Below, piece by piece: positions 25,985 through 35,126 of a stretch of 64,000 nt of DNA. The stretch spans positions 1 to 64,000 of the forward strand of contig JAKFWC010000021.1 in assembly GCA_021732975.1 (NCBI GenBank), given 5' to 3'. The position numbers were made by a program, and so were the translations under genes. This DNA is from Planctomycetaceae bacterium. Lineage in GTDB: Bacteria > Planctomycetota > Planctomycetia > Planctomycetales > Planctomycetaceae. The notes beneath the pieces were generated by a model that searched no databases, was not told where the DNA came from, and saw nothing but the letters and a program-made list of their open reading frames with translations. Numbering within the stretch: the stretch's first letter is position 1; every line of letters starts with the position of its first letter.

Positions 25985-27523
25985 TCACGCGGCGGTGGAG
26001 GTCGTAACCGACTTCGCCGCCGTGATCCATTCCAGGACTTCGTTCCAATCGGGTGGGGCACTGTCGCGCAGGATACGTTGTCCGGGTGGCGATTGGGCAA
26101 ACGCGGTCACGGCGCGGTACAGGTCATCGGCATTCTTCTCAGCGAGATCACTGCGAGTGCCCACGCTGCATGCCACCAGCAATTGCGCATCGTGACCGCG
26201 CAGTTTCGGTACTTCGCACACGAACCGGGCCTGCTGTTGCCAGCCGCGAATGGTGGTGGCATCCAAATGTTTCTGATTCAGCTTCGCGGCGATGGCATCT
26301 GCGGGTTGATCGAGCAGTTGTCCCACCGTCTTCACACCAATGCGATCGAGTTGCGATGCCGTCTTGGGACCAATCGAGGGGGCTTTTTCCACGGGTTGAG
26401 TGCGGTCGAGGTAGAACTTCAGTCCCGGGTCTGTCCGTGTCTTCTCGACGGACGCGGTGACAACTTCGGCGCGCGACAACACCTTCACGGCCGGTTCTGA
26501 AGCGGGCATTCGCTTCGCCGGTTCGACGACCGTTGGCACCGCAGATTCCGCGACGTGCGATTGTCCCGGCGGCGGGGGGATTTCAGCGTCGAGCTTCTCG
26601 AGCGGAATCTTCGAGACTTCTTCCGCATGCAACGCCCGGATGATCTTGTCGTCTTCTGATAGCGTCTTCAGCACTTTACCGGTCTGTTGAAACTCGTTGT
26701 ACATGGCCTGCACAACCGCCTTTTCCTTGGCGTTCTTCATCTTCTTCGTGATGAAGAAAATGGGGACCGTGAGTTGTGCCATCACGCCGAGGAGCGTGAC
26801 ATTCGTCTTCGGCGGCATGACGGCGGTCTCGGCGATCGCGCGGTCGAGAATCTTTGCGAATCCCACCACGGCACTGCCCAAAAGCGGAGCGATGCGGCGG
26901 CGAAGCGGTTCGTCTAATCCCGTCGGCGGGTCTTTTGATCCCTTCTTCAGATCGTAGTGATCAATGCTCGCCTGGTAATGCACATTCGAAGATTTCGCTG
27001 CATGACGAACCATCTCGGCGAGCCAGTCGTCGCCGGTCGGCATCGGGACATCTGGATAGCCAGCACCGTCGGCTTCGAGCATCGCCTGCAAATCCTGATA
27101 GGCGCAGGCGATGCTCCATTCCGCGGCGCGATGGACGACTCCTTCCTGCTCCGTTTGCCCGGTGTGAAACGGCTGCCACGGATCGGAATAGTAATGGCTG
27201 AGGACGCCTGCGCTGTAAACCGCTTCGGACCAGTTGCGGACGGCGAGGGCCGACTTCGTATGTTCGTACCACTTCTGCGTTGCGGCGACCGCTCCTCCCC
27301 AGTAATTGTCCTTCACATGTAGCACATGGTTCTTGAAGTCTTTGAATTTGTTGTCCGGAGCCTTGGAACCGTCGAGGTAGGTTTCGATGTGCGACAGGAA
27401 CAGGTTCATCCATTGATCGGCATCGGGCGATTCGAGGTGTCGCAGCGCGTCCATGGCCAGTTTGTGGTGCGTGCTGGAACATTTCCACGCGAAGATGACG
27501 TTGTACAACAGCGGCGGCGACAT
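25985..27523 (-). CDS. Zinc-dependent phospholipase C-like domain fused to a DUF4332 helix-hairpin-helix domain
   Basis: A 512-aa protein. Residues 1-230 resemble the all-helical ZnPLC/S1-P1 fold: the N-terminal MSPPLLYNVIFAWKCSSTHH, and histidines in LSHYYSDPWQPFH and later HYQASIDHYD that could bind zinc. A short hydrophobic stretch (TLLGVMAQLTVPIFFITKK) near 250 may sit in a membrane. An acidic/Pro linker follows. Residues about 385-505 match DUF4332 (IGPKTASQLDRIGVKTVGQLL), a DNA- or protein-binding HhH-type module. There is no signal peptide. Function is not assigned. It is convergent with HtrA and divergent from UxaE. Confidence 0.7.
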   Translation of the reverse strand: MSPPLLYNVIFAWKCSSTHHKLAMDALRHLESPDADQWMNLFLSHIETYLDGSKAPDNKFKDFKNHVLHVKDNYWGGAVAATQKWYEHTKSALAVRNWSEAVYSAGVLSHYYSDPWQPFHTGQTEQEGVVHRAAEWSIACAYQDLQAMLEADGAGYPDVPMPTGDDWLAEMVRHAAKSSNVHYQASIDHYDLKKGSKDPPTGLDEPLRRRIAPLLGSAVVGFAKILDRAIAETAVMPPKTNVTLLGVMAQLTVPIFFITKKMKNAKEKAVVQAMYNEFQQTGKVLKTLSEDDKIIRALHAEEVSKIPLEKLDAEIPPPPGQSHVAESAVPTVVEPAKRMPASEPAVKVLSRAEVVTASVEKTRTDPGLKFYLDRTQPVEKAPSIGPKTASQLDRIGVKTVGQLLDQPADAIAAKLNQKHLDATTIRGWQQQARFVCEVPKLRGHDAQLLVACSVGTRSDLAEKNADDLYRAVTAFAQSPPGQRILRDSAPPDWNEVLEWITAAKSVTTSTAA

Positions 27524-27615
27524 GCGAGCGCACTCCGGGCGCAGAAGGTTTCCGTGAGCGCGAGTTCTCGCAAATGTCTGGCATCACAGCAAGATCGGTT
27601 CGGAAAGAACAAAGG

Positions 27616-27644
27616 TGTCCCACGGTCGTGACGGCCGTGCGTTG
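27616..27644. repeat. Half copy of family D repeat
   Basis: TGTCCCACGGTCGTGACGGC and the following bases match the left arm of the element at 44341 with two differences. No right arm is present nearby. Confidence 0.6.
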
Positions 27645-27675
27645 ATACCGATTCGCGACCGTTTCGCTTCAGCGT

Positions 27676-27681
27676 TATAAT
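27676..27681 (+). promoter_or_regulatory. Candidate -10 box (TATAAT) before the epimerase gene
   Basis: A perfect TATAAT lies about 42 nt before the ATG at 27723 in the divergent gap. There is no convincing -35 at the right spacing. Confidence 0.4.
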
Positions 27682-27722
27682 CGCCGCCTTGGATGTGAAC
27701 CTTCTTCTCGGCGGATCATTTG

Positions 27723-28976
27723 ATGCTCATTCTCGAACAATTCACTTTTGGCGTTGGTGACCGGTTTGCTCATCAGGCTCGTTCACAACTGGCGGCGTTT
27801 GAGAAGCTGGCGAAGGAGGGCATCATTGTCGTTCCGGTATGGAACAAGTCGAACCGCGAGCACTCGTTCATCGGCTCGGAACCACCAAGCGTGTATGAGG
27901 CCGCGACTGCAGCGATTTCCGCAGCAAAGTGGTCGCATGGCTGGCATGTCGACGCCGATCACATTCGGCTGGAAACCGTGGATCGATTTCTATCGAGTTC
28001 CGATTTTTTCACGATCGATGTCGCCGACAGCATCGGCAAGCCCGCGTCTCCCGAATCCGTCGCGAAGTTTGTGGCGAAACATCCCGAATTGATCGGCAGC
28101 CTGTCGATCCCCGGTATCGCGAGGCCGTTGACGATTACTGCCGACGATGTCACCCGTACGGCGAACAAATACCTGTTGGCGGTGAAAGAAGCCGGTGAAA
28201 TTTACCGGTACATCGCCAAGAAAAAGGGAGGGGCGGAGCGCATCATTGCCGAGGTGTCGATGGACGAAACCGACGCTCCGCAGACACCGCCGGAATTGCT
28301 GGTGATTCTTGCACTGCTGGCCGATCAAGGCGTGGCGTTGCAAACCATCGCCCCAAAGTTCACTGGCCGATTCAACAAGGGCGTGGATTATGTCGGCGAT
28401 CTTGCACAGTTCGAGCAGGAATTCAACGACGATCTCGCCGTCATCGCCTTTGCGGTGAAGCAATACGGGTTGCCGACGAATCTGAAGTTGAGTGTCCACA
28501 GCGGCAGCGATAAATTCTCGCTGTACCCGATTATCCGCCGGGCGTTGCAGCGCACCGGTGCAGGACTACATCTCAAAACCGCCGGCACAACATGGCTGGA
28601 AGAAGTCATCGGCCTTGCGGAAGCGGGGGGGGAGGGGCTCGCGCTCGTCAAAGAAATTTACGCCTACGCGCTGGAGCACGTCGACGAATTCTGTGCCCCG
28701 TATGCATCCGTGATCGACATCGATCGCGCGAGCCTGCCGAGTGCCGCAACGGTCAACAGTTGGGATGGCACGCAGTTCGCTAACGCTGTCCGCCACATTC
28801 CCGGCCATCCGCAGTTCAACGCGAACGTGCGACAATTGCTGCACGTTTCTTTCAAAGTGGCGGCCAAGCACGGCACGCGCTATACGGACTTACTTAAAAT
28901 CAACGAAGCGGTCATCGCGAAGAACGTGGTCGAGAACGTTTACGACCGGCATCTTAAACCGTTGTTTGTCGGCTGA
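27723..28976 (+). CDS. uxaE: Tagaturonate/fructuronate epimerase family (UxaE-type)
   Basis: A 417-aa protein matching the UxaE family throughout: N-terminal FGVGDRFAHQA, the central PKFTGRFNKGVDYVGD box and SVHSGSDKFSLYPI. In Thermotoga the family interconverts tagaturonate and fructuronate in hexuronate breakdown. The frame can open at TTG 27720, but the adjacent ATG 27723 is the natural start. No other hexuronate catabolic gene is adjacent; the enolase-family enzyme at 12839 and the sugar isomerase at 21548 are the nearest possible partners. The family assignment is firm, the exact substrate less so. Confidence 0.85.
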   Translation: MLILEQFTFGVGDRFAHQARSQLAAFEKLAKEGIIVVPVWNKSNREHSFIGSEPPSVYEAATAAISAAKWSHGWHVDADHIRLETVDRFLSSSDFFTIDVADSIGKPASPESVAKFVAKHPELIGSLSIPGIARPLTITADDVTRTANKYLLAVKEAGEIYRYIAKKKGGAERIIAEVSMDETDAPQTPPELLVILALLADQGVALQTIAPKFTGRFNKGVDYVGDLAQFEQEFNDDLAVIAFAVKQYGLPTNLKLSVHSGSDKFSLYPIIRRALQRTGAGLHLKTAGTTWLEEVIGLAEAGGEGLALVKEIYAYALEHVDEFCAPYASVIDIDRASLPSAATVNSWDGTQFANAVRHIPGHPQFNANVRQLLHVSFKVAAKHGTRYTDLLKINEAVIAKNVVENVYDRHLKPLFVG

Positions 28977-28980
28977 TGCG

Positions 28981-29013
28981 TCTTAGCCCCCGGTCATTGA
29001 CCGGGGGCTAAGA
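28981..29013. repeat. Family A perfect palindrome containing a stop codon
   Basis: TCTTAGCCCCCGGTCA, one base, then its exact complement. It lies between convergent genes and overlaps the last codons and TGA stop of the phosphohexomutase (28994-28996). It probably terminates transcription from both sides. Confidence 0.88.
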
Positions 29014-30808
29014 CGGTTTTGATCCACCCCATCCAGACCTGCACGAAGGCATCGATGTCCGCATCCGCCGTGACACGGGTCGTCGCCAATTGGGACCGTT
29101 CCATTGGTGCCGTTTTCCCGAAGGCATAGAACTTGATCTTCGGCTCCGTGCCCGAGGGGCGTACTGCCAGTTTGACGCTGGCGTCGCCACGGCGGGTCTG
29201 GAAAATCAGCAGATTGCCACTTGGTTCGAGTAGGTCGGCGGATCGTTGATTGTCCGGCAGCGTGCGGATTTCATGCTGCGAATAATCGCGGACTTCGACG
29301 AACTGAAAACCCGCCAGATTGGTGGGTGGTGCCGTTCGTAAACGAGTCATCAAAGAGGTAATTGCGGCTTGTCCATCGGCTCCTTCGAGGGTGAGTGCGG
29401 CCTGCCGTTCGACGTGGTAGCCGTGCAAGACAGACAAGTCATCCAGCCGATCCAGTAACGTCCGTCCATGGCATTTGTCTTCCGCAGCGGCTTCACAAAG
29501 CCACAACGCTGCGATGGATGCGTCTTTATCACGGCAATGTGTGCCCCCCAGGAAACCGTGCGATTCCTCGCAGGCATAGACGAATTTCTCGGGCCCTTCG
29601 GCGTCCATTCGCGCCCCGATGTGTTTGAAGCCGACAAGCAAATCCTCGATCACCCGCAATCCGCCCTGCCGCGCGACCGCCCCCACAAGCGGCGTCGTAA
29701 CCAGCGTTGTGAGGATGTAATGGTCCGGGGTAATCGTGCCTTGGGCTTGTCGTTGATGGGAGACGTAATCGATGAGCAGTGCTCCCAACTGGTTGCCGGT
29801 CGCATAGACATATTCTCCCGCGGCAGTACGGATCATTGCCCCCAATCGGTCGGCGTCGGGGTCGCTGGCGATGATCAAGTCGGCATTCAAATTCTTCGCC
29901 CGTGGCACCATCGGTGGGAACACGGCCGGGCGTTCCGGGTTCGGCAGGCGGTCGGGCACATTGGGAAAATCGCCATCGGGTTGCCGCTGCGGTTCGTACA
30001 GATGCAGTCCGTTAAACCCGGCTCGCTGCAAGGTCGCGGCGACCGATGTTTCCCCGACACCGTGCAGGGGTGAATAGAGCACTGTCAGTTCGCGCGCCGG
30101 AGAGAGACTCAAGGACAAGACGGCGTCCAGATACGCATCGTCGATCTCCTGGCCAATCATCTGAATGCCGCCGGTTTTGACCGTCGCCGCGAAATCGACT
30201 TCGGGCAATTCCCCCACTTTGGCGACAGCATCAATGATCCCCTGATCATGAGGAGGCAACACCTGCCCGCCGTGCGACCAGTACGCTTTGATGCCGTTAT
30301 CGCTCGGTGGATTATGTGACGCGGAGATCATCACTCCCGCATCGCACTGCAAATATCGCACGGCAAAGGACAATTCCGGGGTGCTGCGATGGCCATCGAA
30401 CAAAAACGTCGCGAACCCTTCCGCGGCAAAGATTCCGGCGGCGATGCGGGCGAATTCCGTCGAGCGATGCCGGGTATCGCAGGCGATGACGACCCGCCAC
30501 GGCCCGGATGGTTTCGCCTGCTTGACATACCGGGCCATGCCCATCGCGGATTCGCCGACCGTGCGGGGATTGAGCGTTGCCGAGCCGAGGTCCGCCATGG
30601 GACCGCGCCGTCCACCGGTACCGAACGGCAGCACTTCCCAGAACCAACGCTGCAACTTGTCCCACTGTTCGCTGTCAATCAGCGCCTGCACCGCCGGGGC
30701 TTCACGGTGGTAACCCGGTTCGGTCAACCAGCGACGAATGTTGTCCCGTGCCGCCGGGGTGAGTTTCCCGGCCACGACCGCGTCGTCCACTTGTTTCAAC
30801 TCATTCAT
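28994..30808 (-). CDS. Phosphoglucomutase/phosphomannomutase (alpha-D-phosphohexomutase)
   Basis: A 604-aa cytosolic mutase moving phosphate between C1 and C6 of hexose phosphates. It has all four family sites: phosphoserine loop SASHNP (Ser near 164), metal loop SDPDADRLG near 315, sugar loop EESHG near 405 and phosphate site RPSGTEPKIKFY near 570. Length fits the longer PgcA-type enzymes. ATG 30808 overlaps the end of the upstream gene by 8 nt; ATG 30826 (six residues longer) is also possible. Co-transcribed with the membrane protein at 30801. Its C-terminal VLAPGQ is encoded within the palindrome at 28981. Confidence 0.92.
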   Translation of the reverse strand: MNELKQVDDAVVAGKLTPAARDNIRRWLTEPGYHREAPAVQALIDSEQWDKLQRWFWEVLPFGTGGRRGPMADLGSATLNPRTVGESAMGMARYVKQAKPSGPWRVVIACDTRHRSTEFARIAAGIFAAEGFATFLFDGHRSTPELSFAVRYLQCDAGVMISASHNPPSDNGIKAYWSHGGQVLPPHDQGIIDAVAKVGELPEVDFAATVKTGGIQMIGQEIDDAYLDAVLSLSLSPARELTVLYSPLHGVGETSVAATLQRAGFNGLHLYEPQRQPDGDFPNVPDRLPNPERPAVFPPMVPRAKNLNADLIIASDPDADRLGAMIRTAAGEYVYATGNQLGALLIDYVSHQRQAQGTITPDHYILTTLVTTPLVGAVARQGGLRVIEDLLVGFKHIGARMDAEGPEKFVYACEESHGFLGGTHCRDKDASIAALWLCEAAAEDKCHGRTLLDRLDDLSVLHGYHVERQAALTLEGADGQAAITSLMTRLRTAPPTNLAGFQFVEVRDYSQHEIRTLPDNQRSADLLEPSGNLLIFQTRRGDASVKLAVRPSGTEPKIKFYAFGKTAPMERSQLATTRVTADADIDAFVQVWMGWIKTVLAPGQ

Positions 30809-31340
30809 CGCTCGATCGCTTCCCATCGCTCTTCGACCACGCTTCGCGGTTTCGCGCCCCGCGCCAAACCCACCACGCGATCCCCAACATCACCACCCAT
30901 CCAACCAGCACCCACGTCCACCCCCGCGGCCCGAAGACCACGGTGGCATTGAACATCATGAACGCGAAGAAGGCATGAAGCGACCAATACGCCCCTCGAT
31001 TTTCCGGCCAGCGCAGATTTCGTGACCAAAGTACCGCGTCGATGGTCCACCACGCGGCCATCAGTTCGTTGAGATAGAGTCCGAAGCCAGAATTGAACCC
31101 GGTGAGCTGCAATGTTTGCTTTCGTACGTGCTCAAACGCTGCCGCGTGACTCCAGCCATGATAGAAATGGAACGCCGCTACCGCATGAGCGAGGAAAACC
31201 AGGCAACCGACCGTCCAAATCACGCGGTTCCAGCGCTGCACGCGCTCATTCCGCGGGGCGAGCACATCAAAACTGATCCGCGTGAGATACGCTGCCGCCG
31301 CAAGTCTGGCTGTCCAACGCACAATGGCTTCACCGAGCAT
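30801..31340 (-). CDS. Small polytopic membrane protein, unknown function
   Basis: A 179-aa protein with four or five hydrophobic helices: residues 7-25, 39-60, 88-108, 120-135 and 140-160. His- and Trp-rich positions occur around AFHFYHGWSH and WSLHAFFAFMMFN. I do not recognise the family. Its 3' end overlaps the start of the phosphohexomutase, suggesting one operon. The C-terminal tail is charged and cytoplasmic-like. Confidence 0.7.
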   Translation of the reverse strand: MLGEAIVRWTARLAAAAYLTRISFDVLAPRNERVQRWNRVIWTVGCLVFLAHAVAAFHFYHGWSHAAAFEHVRKQTLQLTGFNSGFGLYLNELMAAWWTIDAVLWSRNLRWPENRGAYWSLHAFFAFMMFNATVVFGPRGWTWVLVGWVVMLGIAWWVWRGARNREAWSKSDGKRSSDE

Positions 31341-31366
31341 CGGTCGATTTCGCTAGTAGAATGGGT

Positions 31367-31453
31367 GCCACGGGCGGCTTGTCCGCCCGTGCGATGGGCG
31401 CGGCATCTCCACTGCGCGGCATCTCCACTGGCGGACAAGCCGCCAGTGCCACA
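31367..31453. repeat. Family D double hairpin
   Basis: Two hairpins, CACGGGCGG-CTTGT-CCGCCCGTG and CACTGGCGG-ACAAG-CCGCCAGTG, flanked by TGC and GCCACA. They face each other so that the whole is also an inverted repeat. It lies in the divergent gap before the phosphodiesterase gene, 50 nt from its start. Confidence 0.85.
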
Positions 31454-31502
31454 CGTATCGAAGACTTGCCAATCATCCTCGTCCCCCGGCATCATTCGCA
31501 GC

Positions 31503-32897
31503 ATGACGAAACCACTGCTGATTCTGAACGTCGTCGGTCTCACGCACGAAATGCTCGGGCCGAACACGCCCCATTTGAAACGGCTTGCCGATGACGGCTT
31601 CGCGCGGCCGATGGGGACCGTGCTTCCCGCGGTGACGTGTTCGGCTCAGTCGACGATTCTCACCGGCACCTTGCCGCGTGAGCATGGAATTGTCGCAAAC
31701 GGCTGGTATTTCCGCGATCTCGCCGAGGTGCTGTTCTGGAAACAGTCCAACCGGCTGGTTCACGGCGAGCGGATTTACGATGTCGGCGAGCAACGCGACC
31801 CGCTCTATACCACTGCGAAAATGTTCTGGTGGTATAACATGTACTCGACCGTCGATTACTCGATGACGCCGCGGCCGAGTTACCCCGCTGATGGTCGCAA
31901 GGTGATGGATTCCTACAGTTTTCCCCCAGAATTGAGGGATGAACTGCAAAGCAAACTTGGAGTCTTCCCGCTGTTCAAATTCTGGGGTCCGGGGGCGGAC
32001 ATCACCAGTTCGCGGTGGATTGCGGATGCCAGCATCGAGGTGATGCAGCGGCACAAACCGTCGCTGACGCTCGTCTACTTGCCGCACCTCGATTACAACC
32101 TGCAACGCCTCGGGCCGGATGATCCGCGCATCGCCGAGGACATTCGGCTCATCGATGCGGAAGCGGGGAAGGTGATCGACGCTGCCCGCGAGCTCGGCAC
32201 GGACATCATCGCGCTATCGGAGTATGCCATCACGCCGGTGAATCAGGCGGTGCACATCAACCGCGTGCTGCGGCATCACGGGTATCTCACGGTGCGACGC
32301 GAACCGCTCGGCTGGGAAACGCTCGATTGCGGGGCGTCCCGGGCGTTTGCGGTCGCGGATCATCAGGTCGCCCACATCTATGTTCGCAACTTTGAAGACG
32401 TGAAATCCGTGAAGCTGGTGCTCGGCATGACCGACGGCATCGATGGCGTCTTCGATCGTGCGGAACAACGGCAATTCGGGTTGGATCACGAACGCTCGGG
32501 CGACTTGATCGCGGTCGCTGCAGCGGGCGCGTGGTTCACCTACTACTTCTGGGAAGACGACGCCCTCGCCCCGGACTACGCCCGCACCGTCGACATTCAC
32601 CGCAAACCGGGTTATGACCCCGTTGAGTTGTTCGTCGACCCACATTTGATGTTCCCGAAACTGCGGATCGCCCGGCGGTTAGCCCAGAAATTTCTCGGCT
32701 TCCGCTACTACATGGATGTCATCGGGTTGGATGCGTCGATCGTGAAAGGTTCGCACGGCCGGTTGCCGACACCGCATCACGAAACCCGTGAAGCGCCGGT
32801 GTTCATCTCCTCAAATCGCGCGATAGAGCAGGATGACATTCCCATGACCGCGGTGAAGGAACTCGCGCTGCGGTTGCAGTTCGGGTCAAACGAGTAG
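31503..32897 (+). CDS. Alkaline phosphatase-like phosphodiesterase / nucleotide pyrophosphatase
   Basis: A 464-aa enzyme of the type I phosphodiesterase/NPP group. The nucleophile threonine lies in LPAVTCSAQSTILTG near residue 45, with metal-binding Asp/His in PHLDYNLQRLG and ADHQVAHIYV. The frame continues upstream to 31116, but that part is antisense to the neighbouring gene and crosses a repeat, so ATG 31503 (MTKPLLILNV) is used. No signal peptide, so cytosolic; the substrate (nucleotide sugar, CDP-alcohol or other) is unknown. Confidence 0.88.
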   Translation: MTKPLLILNVVGLTHEMLGPNTPHLKRLADDGFARPMGTVLPAVTCSAQSTILTGTLPREHGIVANGWYFRDLAEVLFWKQSNRLVHGERIYDVGEQRDPLYTTAKMFWWYNMYSTVDYSMTPRPSYPADGRKVMDSYSFPPELRDELQSKLGVFPLFKFWGPGADITSSRWIADASIEVMQRHKPSLTLVYLPHLDYNLQRLGPDDPRIAEDIRLIDAEAGKVIDAARELGTDIIALSEYAITPVNQAVHINRVLRHHGYLTVRREPLGWETLDCGASRAFAVADHQVAHIYVRNFEDVKSVKLVLGMTDGIDGVFDRAEQRQFGLDHERSGDLIAVAAAGAWFTYYFWEDDALAPDYARTVDIHRKPGYDPVELFVDPHLMFPKLRIARRLAQKFLGFRYYMDVIGLDASIVKGSHGRLPTPHHETREAPVFISSNRAIEQDDIPMTAVKELALRLQFGSNE

Positions 32898-32915
32898 GGC
32901 AGGCTTCCGCCTCTG

Positions 32916-32945
32916 TTGTGCGGGGTCGGGAGACCCGCGCACAAC
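32916..32945. repeat. Family C single unit
   Basis: TTGTGCGGGGTCGGGAGACC followed by CGCGCACAAC is one half-element of family C in the orientation of the right arm at 12801-12817. It folds on itself through GTTGTGCG/CGCACAAC. Confidence 0.75.
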
Positions 32946-33037
32946 ACCCGTTTACTTGGCAACCGTGGCGAACCGATCCGCGTCGGTTTATGCTGCGATG
33001 ACAATCAGCCTCGAATCTTCATCTCAAGGATTGTGTC

Positions 33038-34249
33038 ATGGTGCGTTGGGCTTTACTGGGTCTGTTCGTTTTCTCAGTCACTTCAACAACACGGGCGGAG
33101 ACGAAGTGGAAGCGGATTCAGATTGATGGAGTGTTCCGTGCGGAAGGCGTCGCGGCGGGCGACTTCAACAAAGACGGGCAGATGGATGTCGCCGCGGGGG
33201 ATTACTGGTTCGCCGCGCCGGACTGGAAGCGACACGAAATCCGTCAGCCTCTCGATCGCATGGCGAAGCCGGCCGAGGGATACGACGGCACCAAGGGCTA
33301 CAGCAACACCTTCGCCAGTTGGGCCTACGATGTGAACGGCGATGGCTGGCTGGATGTCATCAACATTGGTTATCCGGGGGCACCGTGCTACTGGTATGAG
33401 AACCCGAAAAACGCCGGCGGGATGTGGAAGCAGACCGAGATCTGGCACAGCGCGTGCAACGAGACGCCGCTCTTCACGGATGTCACAGGCGACGGCAAAC
33501 CTGAACTGATCATGGGTTCGCAACCCGAACGGCAACTCGGCTACCTGTCCGTGCCGTCGGCCGATAAGTGCTATGAGAAGTGGAAGTTCGTGCCGATCAA
33601 TGAAGCGGGTGAACCGAATCAGAACGGCACGTTCATGTATTACCACGGCCTCGGTACCGGGGATGTCAACCAGGACGGCCGTCTCGATGTCATTATCCCG
33701 CATGGCTGGTATGAAGCTCCCGAAAAACGCGACGACGGGCTGTGGGCTTATCACCCACTCAATCTAAGCAAGAACAACGACGGCAAAGTGCTACCAGCGT
33801 CGAATATTTTTGTGCTAGATCTCGATCTCGATGGGGACCAGGACATCGTAATGAGTTCGGCCCACGCATTCGGGATCTGGTGGTTCGAGAACCCCGGCAA
33901 GGATTCCAGCGAGCCGTTCAAGTATCACCTCGTCGATGAATCGTTCTCACAGACCCACGCACTGGCGCTGGTGGATCTCGCGGGGGACGGCAAGCTCAAT
34001 CTGGTTACCGGTAAGCGGTACTTCGCCCACATGGGGCCCGATCCCGGTGAATTCGACCCAGTGGTGATGTTCCAGTTCGGCATTCAACGGGAAAAAGGCC
34101 AGGCGCCGAAGTTTGACAAGCAGGAAATCGTCGCGGGGAAGGACACGGGCGTCGGCACGCAGTTCCTGATGACGGATTTCAACAAGGATGGAAAGCTCGA
34201 TATTGTGTTGTCGAACAAGAAGGGTGTGAATGTTCTTGTTCAAGAGTAG
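33038..34249 (+). CDS. Secreted FG-GAP/VCBS repeat protein
   Basis: A 403-aa exported protein with a signal peptide (VRWALLGLFVFSVTSTTRAE, residues 2-21). At least six calcium-loop repeats of the type DFNKDGQMDV, DVNGDGWLDV, DVNQDGRLDV and DLDLDGDQDI are spaced by 50-60 residues, giving an integrin-like beta-propeller. Such proteins are abundant in planctomycetes and likely bind ligands at the cell surface. No enzyme domain is present. It is convergent with the HEAT-repeat gene. Confidence 0.88.
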   Translation: MVRWALLGLFVFSVTSTTRAETKWKRIQIDGVFRAEGVAAGDFNKDGQMDVAAGDYWFAAPDWKRHEIRQPLDRMAKPAEGYDGTKGYSNTFASWAYDVNGDGWLDVINIGYPGAPCYWYENPKNAGGMWKQTEIWHSACNETPLFTDVTGDGKPELIMGSQPERQLGYLSVPSADKCYEKWKFVPINEAGEPNQNGTFMYYHGLGTGDVNQDGRLDVIIPHGWYEAPEKRDDGLWAYHPLNLSKNNDGKVLPASNIFVLDLDLDGDQDIVMSSAHAFGIWWFENPGKDSSEPFKYHLVDESFSQTHALALVDLAGDGKLNLVTGKRYFAHMGPDPGEFDPVVMFQFGIQREKGQAPKFDKQEIVAGKDTGVGTQFLMTDFNKDGKLDIVLSNKKGVNVLVQE

Positions 34250-34260
34250 ATTTTGATCGG

Positions 34261-34320
34261 TCGCTTGCGCTTTGCGGGATCACCAAGGTTGCGATCTGTG
34301 GGATCTGCGAAGCGCAAGCG
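34261..34320. terminator. Possible hairpin between convergent genes
   Basis: CGCTTGCGCTTTGCGGGATC pairs imperfectly with GATCTGCGAAGCGCAAGCG about 35 nt later. It lies between the FG-GAP and HEAT genes and may terminate both. There is no clear T-run on either strand. Confidence 0.4.
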
Positions 34321-34327
34321 TAGATCG

Positions 34328-35089
34328 TTACTTCTTCAACGATTCCAGTGCCGCGCGCGCCACATTGGCGACTTCGACATCGTCGTCGTTTGATGCGATC
34401 GTCAGCGCTTCGACGATGTTCAGAGATGCCATTCCCATCCGTCCCAGTGCCAGCGCCGCTTGTTCGCGGACGACCGGTTCTTCATCGTCGAGCGCCGTAA
34501 TCAACGTCGTGACCTGTAGCGTTGCCTCCGGGCCCAATACCGCCAGGGCCGTCGCGGCCGCTTCCCGGACTTCGCCGTGATCATCGCTCAGCCATTTTCC
34601 GAGGAGCGGCACGGTGATGTCGACCTGTGTGGTTAACGGTGCGATCAGCTTCGCCAAGCGGGCGATCGTTAGCGATTCGAGATCGTCACGCCGGGCCAAG
34701 TCCAACAAGGTGGACGCAGCGGCGGGGTGTTCCGATTGAAAGTGAACCAACGTAGCCGCGGCTTCGAGTTGCACATCGGGGTCACTGGCAGCGAGCAGTT
34801 TCTCCGCATGATTCCGCACCGTCCCGGCCTGTTCACCCTCGCTATCCGCACTCGGCGATTGCCACCAGCGCAACGCCGCTGCCTGCAGTTCCGCTGTGGG
34901 ATCAGACAGCAGCTCGATTGTCACGGGGGCGACTTTGTCCGCTGGTCCCAGTTGGGTCAGCGCGAGGAACGCCTGGTAGCGTTGCTCGATCTCTGTGCCG
35001 AACCGCAACTGCCGCAGCCAGTCGTCCCACGACCGCTCCGCGTACCACTTCACCGGTAAAGACCGTCCTGCCATTGTGCTGTTTTCCAT
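34328..35089 (-). CDS. HEAT-repeat protein
   Basis: A 253-aa all-helical protein. Repeats of about 31 residues carry the pattern DPTAELQAAALRWW, DPDVQLEAAATLVHF, HGEVREAAATALAVLG, EPVVREQAALALGRMG and DDVEVANVARAAL. No catalytic motif or signal peptide. It is probably a scaffold for protein-protein contacts. It lies 34 nt upstream of the SDR gene on the same strand, with a family B hairpin between them in the order HEAT then SDR. Confidence 0.85.
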   Translation of the reverse strand: MENSTMAGRSLPVKWYAERSWDDWLRQLRFGTEIEQRYQAFLALTQLGPADKVAPVTIELLSDPTAELQAAALRWWQSPSADSEGEQAGTVRNHAEKLLAASDPDVQLEAAATLVHFQSEHPAAASTLLDLARRDDLESLTIARLAKLIAPLTTQVDITVPLLGKWLSDDHGEVREAAATALAVLGPEATLQVTTLITALDDEEPVVREQAALALGRMGMASLNIVEALTIASNDDDVEVANVARAALESLKK

Positions 35090-35098
35090 ATCAAAATA

Positions 35099-35126
35099 TT
35101 CCGGGGACGGCAGTCCCTGGGCTTCA
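35099..35126. repeat. Family B hairpin at a stop codon
   Basis: On the minus strand the SDR stop codon starts the string TGAAGCCCAGGGAC followed by the complementary GTCCCCGG. This is the same string as at the stops at 3086 and 48826. Confidence 0.65.

Noticed and set aside
31116-31502. N-terminal extension of the phosphodiesterase frame
   Set aside because: It is antisense to the membrane protein at 30801-31340 and then runs through a family D repeat. The family starts at MTKPLLILNV.
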